Assembly (NCBI RefSeq): GCF_030009775.1
Contig: NZ_JASCTH010000021.1
Span: forward strand, 124,001 to 188,000
Direction: 5' to 3'
Length of the DNA stretch: 64,000 nt
Source: Actinoplanes sandaracinus
GTDB lineage: Bacteria > Actinomycetota > Actinomycetes > Mycobacteriales > Micromonosporaceae
Shown here: positions 51,216 to 59,882 of the stretch, piece after piece
How the letters are laid out: each line of letters starts with the position of its first letter
Position numbering within the stretch: the stretch's first letter is position 1
Program-made: the position numbers and the translations under genes
Notes under the pieces: generated by a model
What the model saw: the letters and a program-made list of their open reading frames with translations, nothing else
What the model was told of the DNA's origin: nothing
Database searches by the model: none

Positions 51216-52226
51216 CTACTTTCCGACCGCTGCGGCGGTCGCCTCGATCACGACGTAGGGCGGCTCCACCGGAGTGCTCGCGGTGCGGCGCAGGCCGGCC
51301 CGGGTCAGCAGGTCGTCGAATTCGGCCAGGGTGCGTTCGCGGCTGCCGGTGCAGGCGAGCATGGAGATGTCCATCAGCGGCGCGATGCCCGGGGCGTGAT
51401 CGTCGATGACGATCTCGGTGATCACGATGCGGCCGCCCGGGCGCAGGGCGTCGCGGCAGTTCGACAGGATGCGCACGCCGTCGTCGTCGGACCAGTCGTG
51501 CAGGATGAATTTCAGAAGCATGATGTCGCCCTGCGGAACCTCCTTGAAGAAGTCGCCGGCCACCGCGGTGAAGCGGTCGTCGAGGCCGCGCTCCACGGCA
51601 GCCGCCCGCGCGCCGGGCAGCGCGTGCGGCAGATCGAGCACGATCGCCTCGATGCCGGGATGTTTCGCCAGCATGGCCAGGGCGAAGGAGCCGTGCGCGC
51701 CGCCGACGTCGACCACCGTGGTGGCGTCACCGATGTCGATCACCTCGACCGCGTCCCGGATGACCGGCGCGGACATGCTGGTCATCGCGGCGCCGAAGAG
51801 CGCGCCCTCATCGGGGTGCGCGGCCAGGTAGTCGAAGAACGGCATGCCGAGAGCCTGCGTGCTCTGCGCCTCGCCGCTGCGGACCGCCTCGGGGATGCGC
51901 GCCCACGTCAGCCACAGGCACGCGCTGGACTGGGACGCGGCCAGGTCCCGCAGCGACATCGGCGCGTCGCGGTGCAGCACGGCCAGCAGCTCGGTGCCGG
52001 TGAATCCCTTCTCCGCGTACGCGACCAGCCCCATCGAGGCGCAGGCACGCAGAAAGCGTGCCGTCGCCTCCGGGTCCGCGCCCTCGGCCTCGGCGATCTC
52101 GGAAGCCGTCCGTGGCCCGTTCGCCAGGTGCTCGGCCAGCGACAGATCGACGGCCGCGCGAACGGCCTGGGCCAGCCACGGCCCCACGATGAACCCCATG
52201 ACCGTCTCATATGGACTCGCTGTCAT
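51216..52226 (-). CDS. SAM-dependent O-methyltransferase (family 2, plant/fungal-type fold)
   Basis: A 336-residue methyltransferase. An N-terminal winged-helix dimerisation domain (VDLSLAEHLANGPRTASEIA) comes first. The SAM-binding motif is TTVVDVGGAHGSFALAMLAK, then FFKEVPQGDIMLLKFILHDW with the catalytic-His region of this family, and RPGGRIVITEIVIDDHAPG. Relatives methylate hydroxyls on polyketides and aromatics. No biosynthetic genes are adjacent. ATG 52226 is the first start before the conserved N-terminus. Confidence 0.9.
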   Translation of the reverse strand: MTASPYETVMGFIVGPWLAQAVRAAVDLSLAEHLANGPRTASEIAEAEGADPEATARFLRACASMGLVAYAEKGFTGTELLAVLHRDAPMSLRDLAASQSSACLWLTWARIPEAVRSGEAQSTQALGMPFFDYLAAHPDEGALFGAAMTSMSAPVIRDAVEVIDIGDATTVVDVGGAHGSFALAMLAKHPGIEAIVLDLPHALPGARAAAVERGLDDRFTAVAGDFFKEVPQGDIMLLKFILHDWSDDDGVRILSNCRDALRPGGRIVITEIVIDDHAPGIAPLMDISMLACTGSRERTLAEFDDLLTRAGLRRTASTPVEPPYVVIEATAAAVGK

Positions 52227-52433
52227 ACCCGGCAACCTAGCGCCGTGGGGCCCGCCGGTCAGCCCGGCGTCAGACCGTGCGAAATCCGTAAGGCGGCACT
52301 CTCGTTCGACCCGCCGGCGGCGGGTGCCGTCCTCGCGTACCCCGGAAGTCCGCGAAGCGCCGTGGCGCGGTGAGTGAAAAGACGGCGCCCGCCAAAGGGT
52401 TGTTCTCGTTTCCGAAAGATTAAATACTATCGA

Positions 52434-52447
52434 TGGGAGCGCTCCCA
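52434..52447. promoter_or_regulatory. CebR/LacI-type operator TGGGAGCGCTCCCA (second copy)
   Basis: Identical to the 7753-7766 palindrome. It lies 41 bp before a GTG-started signal peptide whose gene is cut off after about 30 codons, so it is a regulatory site that has lost its target. Confidence 0.88.
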
Positions 52448-52488
52448 GCGTCCCGTTCCTCATCCTGCCCGTTCCCCTTGGAGTTCGA

Positions 52489-52614
52489 GTGATCGCCAAA
52501 CGCAAACGCCGGGCCGTAGCCGCCGCCCTCGGGCTGGCGCTCGCGGTGACCGGCGGGACCGCCGCGGCCGTGAGCGCCCGTCCAGCTTGCTGGGCCGCAC
52601 CGGGACGAAGATGA
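52489..52614 (+). pseudogene. Orphan signal peptide of a lost secreted (probably cellulolytic) enzyme
   Basis: GTG 52489, with GGAG 6 nt upstream, starts an excellent Sec signal: basic IAKRKRR, the hydrophobic run AVAAALGLALAVTGGTAAAV, then SARP. The frame stops after 41 codons at 52614. From about 52575 the sequence belongs instead to a gene on the other strand. The CebR-type operator upstream implies the missing body was a cellulose or xylan-degrading enzyme. The breakpoint is between about 52570 and 52590. Confidence 0.72.
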
Positions 52615-53144
52615 TGACGTTGGCCTTGCGGGCCGCCAGGAGAACACGGGAGGGGGCGGAGACGAAGTACGCCTCGTCTCCGATTCCCGACACCAAAACG
52701 TACGGGTAGTCCGAGTGCTGCTCTTCCTCGTCGATCTCATGGGTCGCCGCGGTGACGGCGCTCTGCTCCGAGTCCGGTTCATAACGCCTGGCGGTCAGTC
52801 CGATCGTTTCGAATGGCCCCACTTTGTCGAGGACGACCTTCCGCACCCACATGCATCCAGCGTGCTCCCAGGAGCCGTAGCCGAAATCCTGGTCCTTGCT
52901 CAGCTGGCGGGTATTCTCCGGCCAGTAGCGCTCCAGGTCCCGGGGCCTCCAGTGCCGGGCAGGCCGAGACGTTGCGGGAGGTGATCGCCGTCCGTGGCCA
53001 CACCGCTCCCACGACCACCGTTCGCACGCCGGTGGCCAGGACGATCACGACGAGGACCAGCCCGACGGCCGGCCCGCGCCATCGCGACCTCGTCGGCTCG
53101 ACGGTGGCGTCGTGCTCGATCGTCCGCTGCCGCAGCTCGGCCAC
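52587..53144 (-). pseudogene. Single-helix membrane protein gene, frameshifted and 3'-truncated
   Basis: ATG 53144 starts MAELRQRTIEHDATVEPTRS, then the membrane helix GPAVGLVLVVIVLATGV and an extracytoplasmic part. At about 52945 (the CCCCGGG tract) the frame must shift by one base to continue as DLERYWPENTRQLSKDQDFG, YGSWEHAGCMWVRKVVLDKV and YVLVSGIGDEAYFVSAPSRV. The gene then runs out near SKLDG at the junction with the orphan signal peptide. The family is not recognised. The single-base shift could be a sequencing error, but the 3' truncation is real in this sequence. Confidence 0.6.
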
Positions 53145-53489
53145 TTCCCGTCCCGGCGCCCCCGTGGATCAGCTGGGTCGGTCAAGGCTAAGCCTTGGGG
53201 GAAGGCGCCATCACAGCCCAGCAAGGCCAGCGACGCATGACGCCCGAGCGGCGCGCAGAGTGCGAGCGCCAAGCAGAGCCCCCTTCGGAGCGTACCTGAA
53301 GAGGACGATCCGAACGAGATCGAACTGACGCGGACAAAGTTGAATGGCAAGAATCTCGCGTCGAACGTCCGTGATTGACATGGGCATAGTTCGATGGCAA
53401 AGGACAGCTGTCACCGACAAAACCAGTCGAAAGCAGTGCGTTCCGCGGCTTCATGGATTTGAGCGGAGATGCAGGCCCAGCCGGCGCAG
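53145..53489. other. Gene-free stretch of probable debris
   Basis: No gene is recognised. The 53290-53440 part is clearly AT-richer than the surrounding DNA. It contains two similar words (AGTTGAATGGCAAGAA and AGTTCGATGGCAAAGG). A short frame SVPEEDDPNEIELTRTKLNG ending at about 53373 looks like a coding remnant. No complete insertion-sequence ends were found. Confidence 0.5.
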
Positions 53490-54044
53490 TCAGCGCAACG
53501 CATTGAGGATCATGTCGGTCAGCGTGGCGATGTCCGCCTCGGCCATTGGCTCGCCGGTCATGCCCATCCGATGGAGCAGTGTTCCGGTGACGACATCGAT
53601 GAGGAGCAGGACTCGATCGTCCGGCTCGCCCAGCGCGTCCCGGAGTGCCAGCCGGTATGGCTCCTGGAACCGTGTAGCCAGGATTCCACGCAGGGCCGGA
53701 TCGTTGATGGCGTCGCTGAACACGCCGGCGAAGGCCGCGCCTGCCCCGGGTTCACTGATCTTGTCCGCGATCCAGCGGATGGCCGACGATATGACGTCGT
53801 TCCGGTTAGAGCCGCTTAGCGGCACCGGGCCGAACGCGTCAAGAAGACAGTCGGTGATCAGCGCACCCTTCGACGGCCATCGCCGGTAGAGCGTCGTTTT
53901 CGCGACCCCCGCCGCCGCCGCGATCCGATCCATCGTTGCGCCCGTATAGCCCAACTCGTGAATTGTGCGCAATGTAGCCGCGAAGACAGTCACATTCACG
54001 TCCGAGCGGGGACGCCCGGCGGTGGTTGGGGTGGAGGCCTGCAC
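53490..54044 (-). CDS. TetR family transcriptional regulator
   Basis: A 184-residue TetR protein. The HTH ends with the diagnostic GVAKTTLYRRWPSKGALITD, followed by a helical ligand domain (VVTGTLLHRMGMTGEPMAEA). The GTG start at 54044 faces a divergent esterase gene across a 9-bp-arm palindrome, so it is the likely repressor of that gene. Confidence 0.9.
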   Translation of the reverse strand: MQASTPTTAGRPRSDVNVTVFAATLRTIHELGYTGATMDRIAAAAGVAKTTLYRRWPSKGALITDCLLDAFGPVPLSGSNRNDVISSAIRWIADKISEPGAGAAFAGVFSDAINDPALRGILATRFQEPYRLALRDALGEPDDRVLLLIDVVTGTLLHRMGMTGEPMAEADIATLTDMILNALR

Positions 54045-54064
54045 CTGAACAAGCTATCGTACCC

Positions 54065-54089
54065 ATTACGCTACCAGTAGTAGCGTAAT
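54065..54089. promoter_or_regulatory. TetR operator ATTACGCTA-N7-TAGCGTAAT
   Basis: A perfect 9-bp inverted repeat around CCAGTAG sits between the divergent TetR and esterase genes, 18 bp before the esterase ATG. It is A/T-rich relative to its surroundings. The TetR assignment is inferred from position. Confidence 0.78.
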
Positions 54090-54106
54090 CATCCCGGGAG
54101 GACCCC

Positions 54107-55090
54107 ATGAAAGCCCAAGCCTCGCTGCGCGCCCGCATCATGCTCACGGACACCCTCGACTGGGAAGCGCTCACGGCCGACCAGGTGGTCACCGCGCGGG
54201 AGAGGGCCAATCGCATACGATCGTCTCGCGCCGCACGGATCGTCACAGGCCTGCCCGACGGGCGTGCCGACCTGGAGGAATACCCGATCGACCTCCCGGG
54301 GCGCCGCCTGAAGCTGCGGGTGCACCGCCCCAAGATCGCCAGCTCGAATCTGCCGTTGATCCTGTCGTTCCACGGCGGAAGCTTCATCGTGGGCACCGCT
54401 GCACAGAATGACTGGCTCAACAGCCACCTCGCGGCTCGCTGCCCGGCCGTGGTGGTGTCGGTCGAGTACCGCCTTGCTCCGGAGCACTCGTTGCTCGATT
54501 CGGTGGCGGACGGCTACGACACGCTCCTGCGACTTGTCGGCGACCCTTTCGGCTGGGGCATCGATCCCGCGGCCGTGGCGGTCCTCGGTGAGAGCGCGGG
54601 CGGCACGCTCGCCACACTCGTCGCGCTGCGCGCCCGCAAGGAGGGCCCGCCGCTTCGCGCCCAGGTACTGACCTGTCCGTGCACGGACTGGAGCGAGACC
54701 ATGACCGACCATCCTTCGGTCGCCAGGAACGCCGGCAACCCCGGGCTTTCCTTGTCCCAGTTACGCGCAGGACGCAGGCTGAGCATGCCACCCCACCTCC
54801 ACCCGGAAACCGTGTCCCCGCTGAAGTTCTCTAGCTTGACGGATCTGCCGCCCACACTGGTCGTCGCGGGCGCCCTGGATCCCCTGGAAGATCATGGACG
54901 GCGATATGTCGAACGGCTCCGCATGGACGGCGCCGATGCGCATCTGACCTGCTACCCCAGAGCCATCCACGCGTTCCTCAGTCTGCCCGGCCTGATCCCG
55001 GCCGCCCGCCCCGCACGCCGTGAGATCCTTACCTTCATGCGCCGCCACCTGGGTTCCGAAACGCGCTCGGCACTGCCGGCAGAGCATTGA
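54107..55090 (+). CDS. Alpha/beta hydrolase, HSL/GDXG-type esterase
   Basis: A 327-residue carboxylesterase of the hormone-sensitive-lipase family. The oxyanion motif HGGSFIVG, the nucleophile elbow GESAGGTLATLVAL with catalytic Ser, the acid in LVVAGALDPLEDHG and the His in YPRAIHAFLSL are all present. The substrate is probably a small acyl ester or sugar ester. ATG 54107 has GGGAGG 6 nt upstream. It is divergent from the TetR gene that likely controls it. Confidence 0.92.
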   Translation: MKAQASLRARIMLTDTLDWEALTADQVVTARERANRIRSSRAARIVTGLPDGRADLEEYPIDLPGRRLKLRVHRPKIASSNLPLILSFHGGSFIVGTAAQNDWLNSHLAARCPAVVVSVEYRLAPEHSLLDSVADGYDTLLRLVGDPFGWGIDPAAVAVLGESAGGTLATLVALRARKEGPPLRAQVLTCPCTDWSETMTDHPSVARNAGNPGLSLSQLRAGRRLSMPPHLHPETVSPLKFSSLTDLPPTLVVAGALDPLEDHGRRYVERLRMDGADAHLTCYPRAIHAFLSLPGLIPAARPARREILTFMRRHLGSETRSALPAEH

Positions 55091-55181
55091 GCGCCAGCTC
55101 GTCCACCAGCGGGGAGCCCTTCTCCCCGAGCCAAGCAATCTGCGCGTCGGGATCCAGGGCAAGCACGGCGACACTACGCAT
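55035..55181 (-). pseudogene. Fragment of an actinobacterial hypothetical protein
   Basis: A 48-codon frame (MRSVAVLALDPDAQIAWLGE ... KGSPLVDELALNALPAVPSA) lies antisense to the last 56 nt of the esterase gene. It resembles the C-terminal half of small actinobacterial hypothetical proteins with a WLxSLG-x-x-VDELAL pattern. Upstream codons (PKFVAAF) continue the same frame but soon meet a stop. Too short to be functional; I read it as a decayed remnant. Confidence 0.4.
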
Positions 55182-55292
55182 GAAGGCGGCGACGAATTTG
55201 GGCCGGGCTGTTCCACGAGGTCAGCCTATGGCTCGCCGCAGGGCTGACGGGGCGTCCTCATTTGCCGTGATCCGCCTGGTCTGTCACTGACT

Positions 55293-55780
55293 TTAGGTAG
55301 ATCGCCCAAGTACACCAACATGTGCTCGGCGCCGCCACGCCGATAGGAACGAGTTGATCGCCTGGGTGTTGACCCCGGCGGTGGTGTCGATCTCGAAGTC
55401 GTACGGGCCGAAGGTATGGATACCGTTGAGCTCGACGTGCGCGCGTCCCTCGCCGGTACGACGGTCACCCCGGATGCGTTCGCGGCGATCCAGTTCGTCG
55501 GAAGCGCAGTGCACCCCGACCAGGAACACGTCCAGGTCTGCCAGCAGGACGGCCAGATCGGTTCGCCAGCTACGGAACTCGATAACGTGCTCAACGATCA
55601 GGTCATTGCCCGTCACCGCGAAAGCGGGCAGACACCGATGGAAGCCGGCGAAGAAGCGGGGACGTACCTGATGCCACCAGTCGAACGGGCCGCCGTCGTC
55701 GCTCCGGGGCGGGAGCATGCGGTGACCGGGCAGAAGGTCACCCTCACCGTCCGCGACGAGCCGGCCCTGGCTTAGCAGCC
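55293..55780 (-). pseudogene. Chloramphenicol phosphotransferase-like kinase, N-terminus lost
   Basis: The middle and C-terminal part of a CPT-family kinase: RPRFFAGFHRCLPAFAVTGN, DLIVEHVIEFRSWRTDLAVL, LLADLDVFLVGVHCASDELD, RRERIRGDRRTGEGRAHVEL and YDFEIDTTAG. These match the family's Asp/Glu base region and the lid Arg residues. The expected N-terminal P-loop (GxSSSGKS-like) is absent. The frame stays family-like to about 55775, then ends next to the aldo-keto reductase stop. Without the P-loop it cannot bind ATP, so a pseudogene is likely. Confidence 0.65.
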
Positions 55781-55789
55781 GACACGTCG

Positions 55790-56725
55790 TTACCGAGGCC
55801 TACCACAAGAAGCCAGCCGGGGCTCCGCCCCGCCCTCGTCGCTGCCGCCGACGGGAGTGTCCCTGCCGTACGAGAGAAACTCCAGCTCGGAGACGTCAAG
55901 TGTCAGGTCCGCCGCGGCGGCCGAATCCCGGATGCTCTCCGGGCGACTCGCTCCCGGAATGGGCACCACCACCGGCGACAAGGCCAGCAGCCAGGCGAGG
56001 CCGACCCGCTGCGGGCTCACTCCACGCGCCCCTGCCACGGCGGCGAACCGGGGGTGCGCCTCGTCCAGCGGTGAGTGGCCGTCCAAGGAACTCCGAGACA
56101 GCCCGCCGAGCGGGCTCCACGGCAGGAACGCGAGCCCGAGCCGGGTGCATAGGGCCAGTACCGGAGCATGCTCACGGGCCGCGGGAGAGAACCGGTTCTG
56201 CACCGAGACGAGGTCCGCGCCCAGGATTTCGCGCGCCTCTTCCACCTGCGCGCACGTCACGTTCGACAGGCCCACCGCCTCGACCTTTCCGGCGTCGAGC
56301 AGGGTACGCAGCGCGCCGACCGAGTCGACCCACGGCACCGCCGGGTCCGGTTTGTGCAATTGGTAGAGGCCGATACGGTCGGTGCCGAGCCGGCGCAGGG
56401 ATGCCTCACAGGCGCGGATCAGATGGTCGGGTCGCCCGTTTACGGTCCACGAGCCGTCGCCCGGCCGGCCCCGCCCGCCCTTGGTGGCGACCAGCACGCC
56501 GGTCACGCCGGTCAGTGCTTTCGCGACCAGCTGTTCGTTGTGCCCGGCCTCGCCGGCGTGCCAGTGGTAGGAGTCAGCGGTGTCGATCAGGGTCACTCCG
56601 GCGTCGACGGCGGCCCGCACCGTCGCCATGGCGCGTGCCTCGTCGGGCCGTCCCTCGATCGACAGCGGCATCGCGCCCAGCCCTACCGCGCTCACCCACC
56701 GGCGGCCCACCTGTCGCAGCCGCAT
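55790..56725 (-). CDS. Aldo/keto reductase
   Basis: A 311-residue NADPH-dependent reductase with a TIM-barrel AKR pattern: VGLGAMPLSIEGRPDEARAM, the catalytic Asp-Tyr region LIDTADSYHWHAGEAGHNEQ and Lys in VLVATKGG. LYQLHKPDP carries the His, and IPGASRPESI binds the cofactor. ATG 56725 shares a base with the stop of the upstream epimerase gene (TGATG), so the two are coupled. The substrate is unknown, perhaps a carbonyl made or modified with the epimerase. Confidence 0.92.
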   Translation of the reverse strand: MRLRQVGRRWVSAVGLGAMPLSIEGRPDEARAMATVRAAVDAGVTLIDTADSYHWHAGEAGHNEQLVAKALTGVTGVLVATKGGRGRPGDGSWTVNGRPDHLIRACEASLRRLGTDRIGLYQLHKPDPAVPWVDSVGALRTLLDAGKVEAVGLSNVTCAQVEEAREILGADLVSVQNRFSPAAREHAPVLALCTRLGLAFLPWSPLGGLSRSSLDGHSPLDEAHPRFAAVAGARGVSPQRVGLAWLLALSPVVVPIPGASRPESIRDSAAAADLTLDVSELEFLSYGRDTPVGGSDEGGAEPRLASCGRPR

Positions 56726-57597
56726 CAGCTCACCTCGTCGATCACGTCGGGCAGCCACTGTCGTACCGCGCTGAACGTGAACCCGTGCCGCACGGCCCGG
56801 GTGGTATCCATCGGCCGGGACGCCGGGAAGGAGAACGGCGAGGCTGTCTCGTCGTCCGCGACGGTGTGGAAACGCGGCTCCCGGCCGACGCGGGCACCGA
56901 TCGCCTCGCACAGAGTCAGCACGTCATAGGCTCCGTCGGAGGCCGCGTTGAGCGGGCCGGTCACCGTGGCGCCGGCGGCCCAGGCCAGTACCTCGGCCGC
57001 CTCCACGTCACGGATGAAGGAGGCCGGCGTGGGTTGCCGGTGTACGGCCACCGGCTCGGCACCGCGGATGCGTGACACATAGTGCGCCAGGCGGCCGGTG
57101 AAGTCGGCCGGGCCGCCGCCGAGGACGTGGGCGAGACGTACCGGCACGTAGTCGAAGTCGGGATCCCGGCTGAACACCGCCTCGGCCTGACGTTTGCCTT
57201 CCCCGTAGTCCCCGGCGGTGGCATCCGGTTCGACCGGTCGGGCGGACGGCTCGGCCAGGGTCTCCACGAGTGCGGGCTCGGCACCCTGGAGCGGGAAGTA
57301 GACCTCGACGGTCGAGGTCATCACGTACCGGCCGACCCGCCCGGAGACGACCCGGCGGCTGATCTCGGCCTGCCGTGGTGTGTAGCAGACCTGGTCGAGC
57401 ACCACGTCGAACTCCCGCCCGGCGAGCGCGGCCCGCATGGCCGCCTCGTCGTCGCGGTCGGCGACCAGGTGACCGATCCCGGCCGGGGGAGTGTGCGACC
57501 CCCGATTCAGGACGGTGACCTGGTCCCCGGCCGTGTGCAGCAACTGAACGAGCCGGCGTCCGAAGTACCGGCTTCCCCCGATGATCAGAACTTCCAC
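56725..57597 (-). CDS. NAD-dependent epimerase/dehydratase (extended SDR)
   Basis: A 290-residue extended SDR. The N-terminal Rossmann motif is VLIIGGSRYFGRRLVQLLH, and VYFPLQGAEP and DYGEGKRQAEAVF carry the Tyr/Lys-type catalytic positions (YGEGK). It resembles the nucleotide-sugar epimerase/CSP41-like group. It is the first gene of a two-gene unit with the aldo/keto reductase and is divergent from a LysR gene 77 nt away. Confidence 0.88.
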   Translation of the reverse strand: MEVLIIGGSRYFGRRLVQLLHTAGDQVTVLNRGSHTPPAGIGHLVADRDDEAAMRAALAGREFDVVLDQVCYTPRQAEISRRVVSGRVGRYVMTSTVEVYFPLQGAEPALVETLAEPSARPVEPDATAGDYGEGKRQAEAVFSRDPDFDYVPVRLAHVLGGGPADFTGRLAHYVSRIRGAEPVAVHRQPTPASFIRDVEAAEVLAWAAGATVTGPLNAASDGAYDVLTLCEAIGARVGREPRFHTVADDETASPFSFPASRPMDTTRAVRHGFTFSAVRQWLPDVIDEVS

Positions 57598-57674
57598 GAC
57601 CCGAGCATGCCGCCGTGGGCCCTGTAGCAGAAGTAATGATCTACTGGTGACGGTTTAAGGAGGGCTTAACGCTC

Positions 57675-58580
57675 ATGATTGACACCGGCCGGTTGCGGAT
57701 CCTGCATCAGGTCTCCCTGGAGGGGAGTTTCAGCCGGGCCGCGGCCACTCTGCGCCTCACCCCCTCGGCCGTCTCACAACAGATCGCCGCCCTGGAGCGC
57801 AGCATCGGCACGGTGGTGGTGACCCGTACCGCGCGGGGAGTGACCCTGACCCAGGCCGGCCGGCTGCTGGTCGAAGCCGCCGAGGTGGTCGCCGCCGAGC
57901 TGACCGCCACCCGGCAGCGCATCGACCGGCTCACCCACGGGCGCACGCCGTTGCGGATCGCCACGTTCGGCAGCGGTGGACGGGCGTTGCTCCCGGCCGC
58001 GCTGACCCGATTGGTCGCCGTGCACCCGGAGCTGGAGCTCACCGTGCTGGAACGTGAACCGGAACACAGCCTGCCGCTGGTCCGCGACGGTTCGGTCGAC
58101 GTGGCGCTGACCTACACCCTCGGCGAGCCGCAGCCACTGACCTCGGCGGATCAGCGGCGGCTGATCTGGGCTCCGCTGGAGGAGGACCCGATGTACGCGG
58201 TCCTGCCACGCACGCACCCGCTGTCCGGCCGGAATCGGCTGGACCTGTCCGAACTCGTCGATGAGCGCTGGGTGCTGGGTTGTCTCAAGACCGAGGACCA
58301 CCTGCGACGGTACGCCGCACGCGTCGGTATGGAACTGGACGTGGCCGCCGCCACCACCGACTACTTCTTCGCCCAGGCCCTGGTACGGGCCGGGGTCGGG
58401 GTGTCGCTGATTCCACGGGTCGCCTTGGACGAGTCGGCGGACCTGGCGGTCGTGGAGCTGGGCCCGCACCGTCTGGTCCGGCATGTCGCGGCGGTCACCA
58501 CCCGTCGTGCCGCCGCCGCACCGCATCTCGTCCTGCTCTTGAGGTTGCTGACCGAGCGTGGTCCCGGACGAGCCCGGTGA
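57675..58580 (+). CDS. LysR family transcriptional regulator
   Basis: A 301-residue LysR protein. The HTH reads LRILHQVSLEGSFSRAAATL and PSAVSQQIAALERSIGTVVV. The effector domain begins at LRIATFGSGGRALLPAALTR. It is divergent from the epimerase/aldo-keto reductase pair and probably controls it. AAGGAGG lies about 11 nt before the ATG. No clear dyad could be picked in the short gap. Confidence 0.9.
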   Translation: MIDTGRLRILHQVSLEGSFSRAAATLRLTPSAVSQQIAALERSIGTVVVTRTARGVTLTQAGRLLVEAAEVVAAELTATRQRIDRLTHGRTPLRIATFGSGGRALLPAALTRLVAVHPELELTVLEREPEHSLPLVRDGSVDVALTYTLGEPQPLTSADQRRLIWAPLEEDPMYAVLPRTHPLSGRNRLDLSELVDERWVLGCLKTEDHLRRYAARVGMELDVAAATTDYFFAQALVRAGVGVSLIPRVALDESADLAVVELGPHRLVRHVAAVTTRRAAAAPHLVLLLRLLTERGPGRAR

Positions 58581-58759
58581 GGCGGCGTCGGAGATCGCCA
58601 CGCGCGCCGTCGGCCGGACACGGCAACTCCGGAGCCGTGGGGTCCACTGTCGAACCGAACCCTTCATTCCGCTTAGGGCGACTACGGCGGGTGCCGGCCG
58701 ATGAGCATGTTGCCGGTAGCAACGGACTGTGCCCGCGAATATTCGCGACAGAAGGCGGC

Positions 58760-59746
58760 TCACAGCGTGGGCGGGGTGTCCATGGTCGTGATGGCGCAGG
58801 TCGTGTGCTCGAACACGTACAGCACGCGCCCGCGGCAGAAGCGTCGTGCATGCCAGACTTCGCGGCCGTCGGGTCGGGTGAGACGGCGAAGCTCGCCGCC
58901 GCTCGCGGACGCACCCGTTCCGAGCATGACCGGGGTGAGCACGTCGAAGTCCGGTGGGTATCCACCGACGAGCAGCGCGTTGACGCCGTTGACCAGCAGA
59001 CCGTGAACTCCGGAGACCGGAGACGTCCCATGGTCGGTCGTGATACCCGCACGGACTGACACCAGGTGAAAGATGCCCATGTCCGTGCCGAGGAAGCACA
59101 CGACGGCGTCTTCGCCGTCCACATTGAGTGCGTAGCAGTCGTAGATCAGCGGCAGTTCTCCGGTGCGCGGATACCGCCACGTGGCTTCGAGCTGGTCGTC
59201 GTAGCAGACGAGCATGTGCTGGGACAGCTCGCCTGGCCCGAACAGGGCCTCGTCGAAGTATCCGACCCAGATCCGGCCCGCCGGCGTCGTCAGCACATGC
59301 TGGATCGCGTCGCCGAGGCGGCCGCTACGCTCCAACACGCCGCTGGCGGTCCAGATCTGCGCGTTCGGCCAGCGGCCCCGCATCCGGCTGTTGACCAGCA
59401 GGATCCGCCCGCCGGGCAACGGCTGCACATGCGTCGGCCGGACCGCGGCTTCGAGCACGGTCTGCCGTGCACCGCTATCGGTGGCAACGAGCCGGCGGCC
59501 GTATCGGCGCCGCTCGCCGTACGCGCTCCAGACTGCCAAGAGATCACCGTCAGGCCCGACGCCGACCGCGTCCGGATCAGGTGACCAATCACCAGGGGCC
59601 GTGGCACGCAGCACGCCTGCCTGCTGCAGCGGCAGGACAGGTAGTCGTAGTAGTGCAAGCCGCCGCGCGAGTGCAGCGCCGTCCTGCTCCGCCTGTGCCG
59701 CCGTCACGGCACCCACACCTGCCGCCGGCGCCATCGACGCTTTCAC
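58760..59746 (-). CDS. Hypothetical protein, beta-propeller-like
   Basis: A 328-residue protein of no family I can name. Blade-like segments recur (VGVGPDGDLLAVWSAYGERR, VQPLPGGRILLVNSRMRGRW, LTTPAGRIWVGYFDEALFG, ALNVDGEDAVVCFLGTDMGI), suggesting a WD/NHL-type propeller. There is no signal peptide or membrane helix. Starts at GTG 59746 and ATG 59734 are both possible. It stands alone, convergent with the LysR gene; 58581-58759 holds nothing recognised. Confidence 0.65.
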   Translation of the reverse strand: MKASMAPAAGVGAVTAAQAEQDGAALARRLALLRLPVLPLQQAGVLRATAPGDWSPDPDAVGVGPDGDLLAVWSAYGERRRYGRRLVATDSGARQTVLEAAVRPTHVQPLPGGRILLVNSRMRGRWPNAQIWTASGVLERSGRLGDAIQHVLTTPAGRIWVGYFDEALFGPGELSQHMLVCYDDQLEATWRYPRTGELPLIYDCYALNVDGEDAVVCFLGTDMGIFHLVSVRAGITTDHGTSPVSGVHGLLVNGVNALLVGGYPPDFDVLTPVMLGTGASASGGELRRLTRPDGREVWHARRFCRGRVLYVFEHTTCAITTMDTPPTL

Positions 59747-59882
59747 CGCATGGGGCTGGAACAGCCCTTCCCGTATGCCATGACGGTCATTCTACCCAGC
59801 TCGATTCCCTGCGAGTTCGGGGCTGGACAGGTCGGCATCATCGACGCTATGCAGCTCCAGGTCAACCGTGAACGGTGGGATG

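Noticed and set aside
53145..53489. Insertion-sequence remnant behind the broken genes
   Set aside because: The region is AT-richer and debris-like, but I found no terminal inverted repeats, target duplication or transposase motif.
55416..55775. 119-residue plus-strand frame
   Set aside because: It is the antisense of the CPT-like remnant, whose minus-strand translation has clear family motifs.
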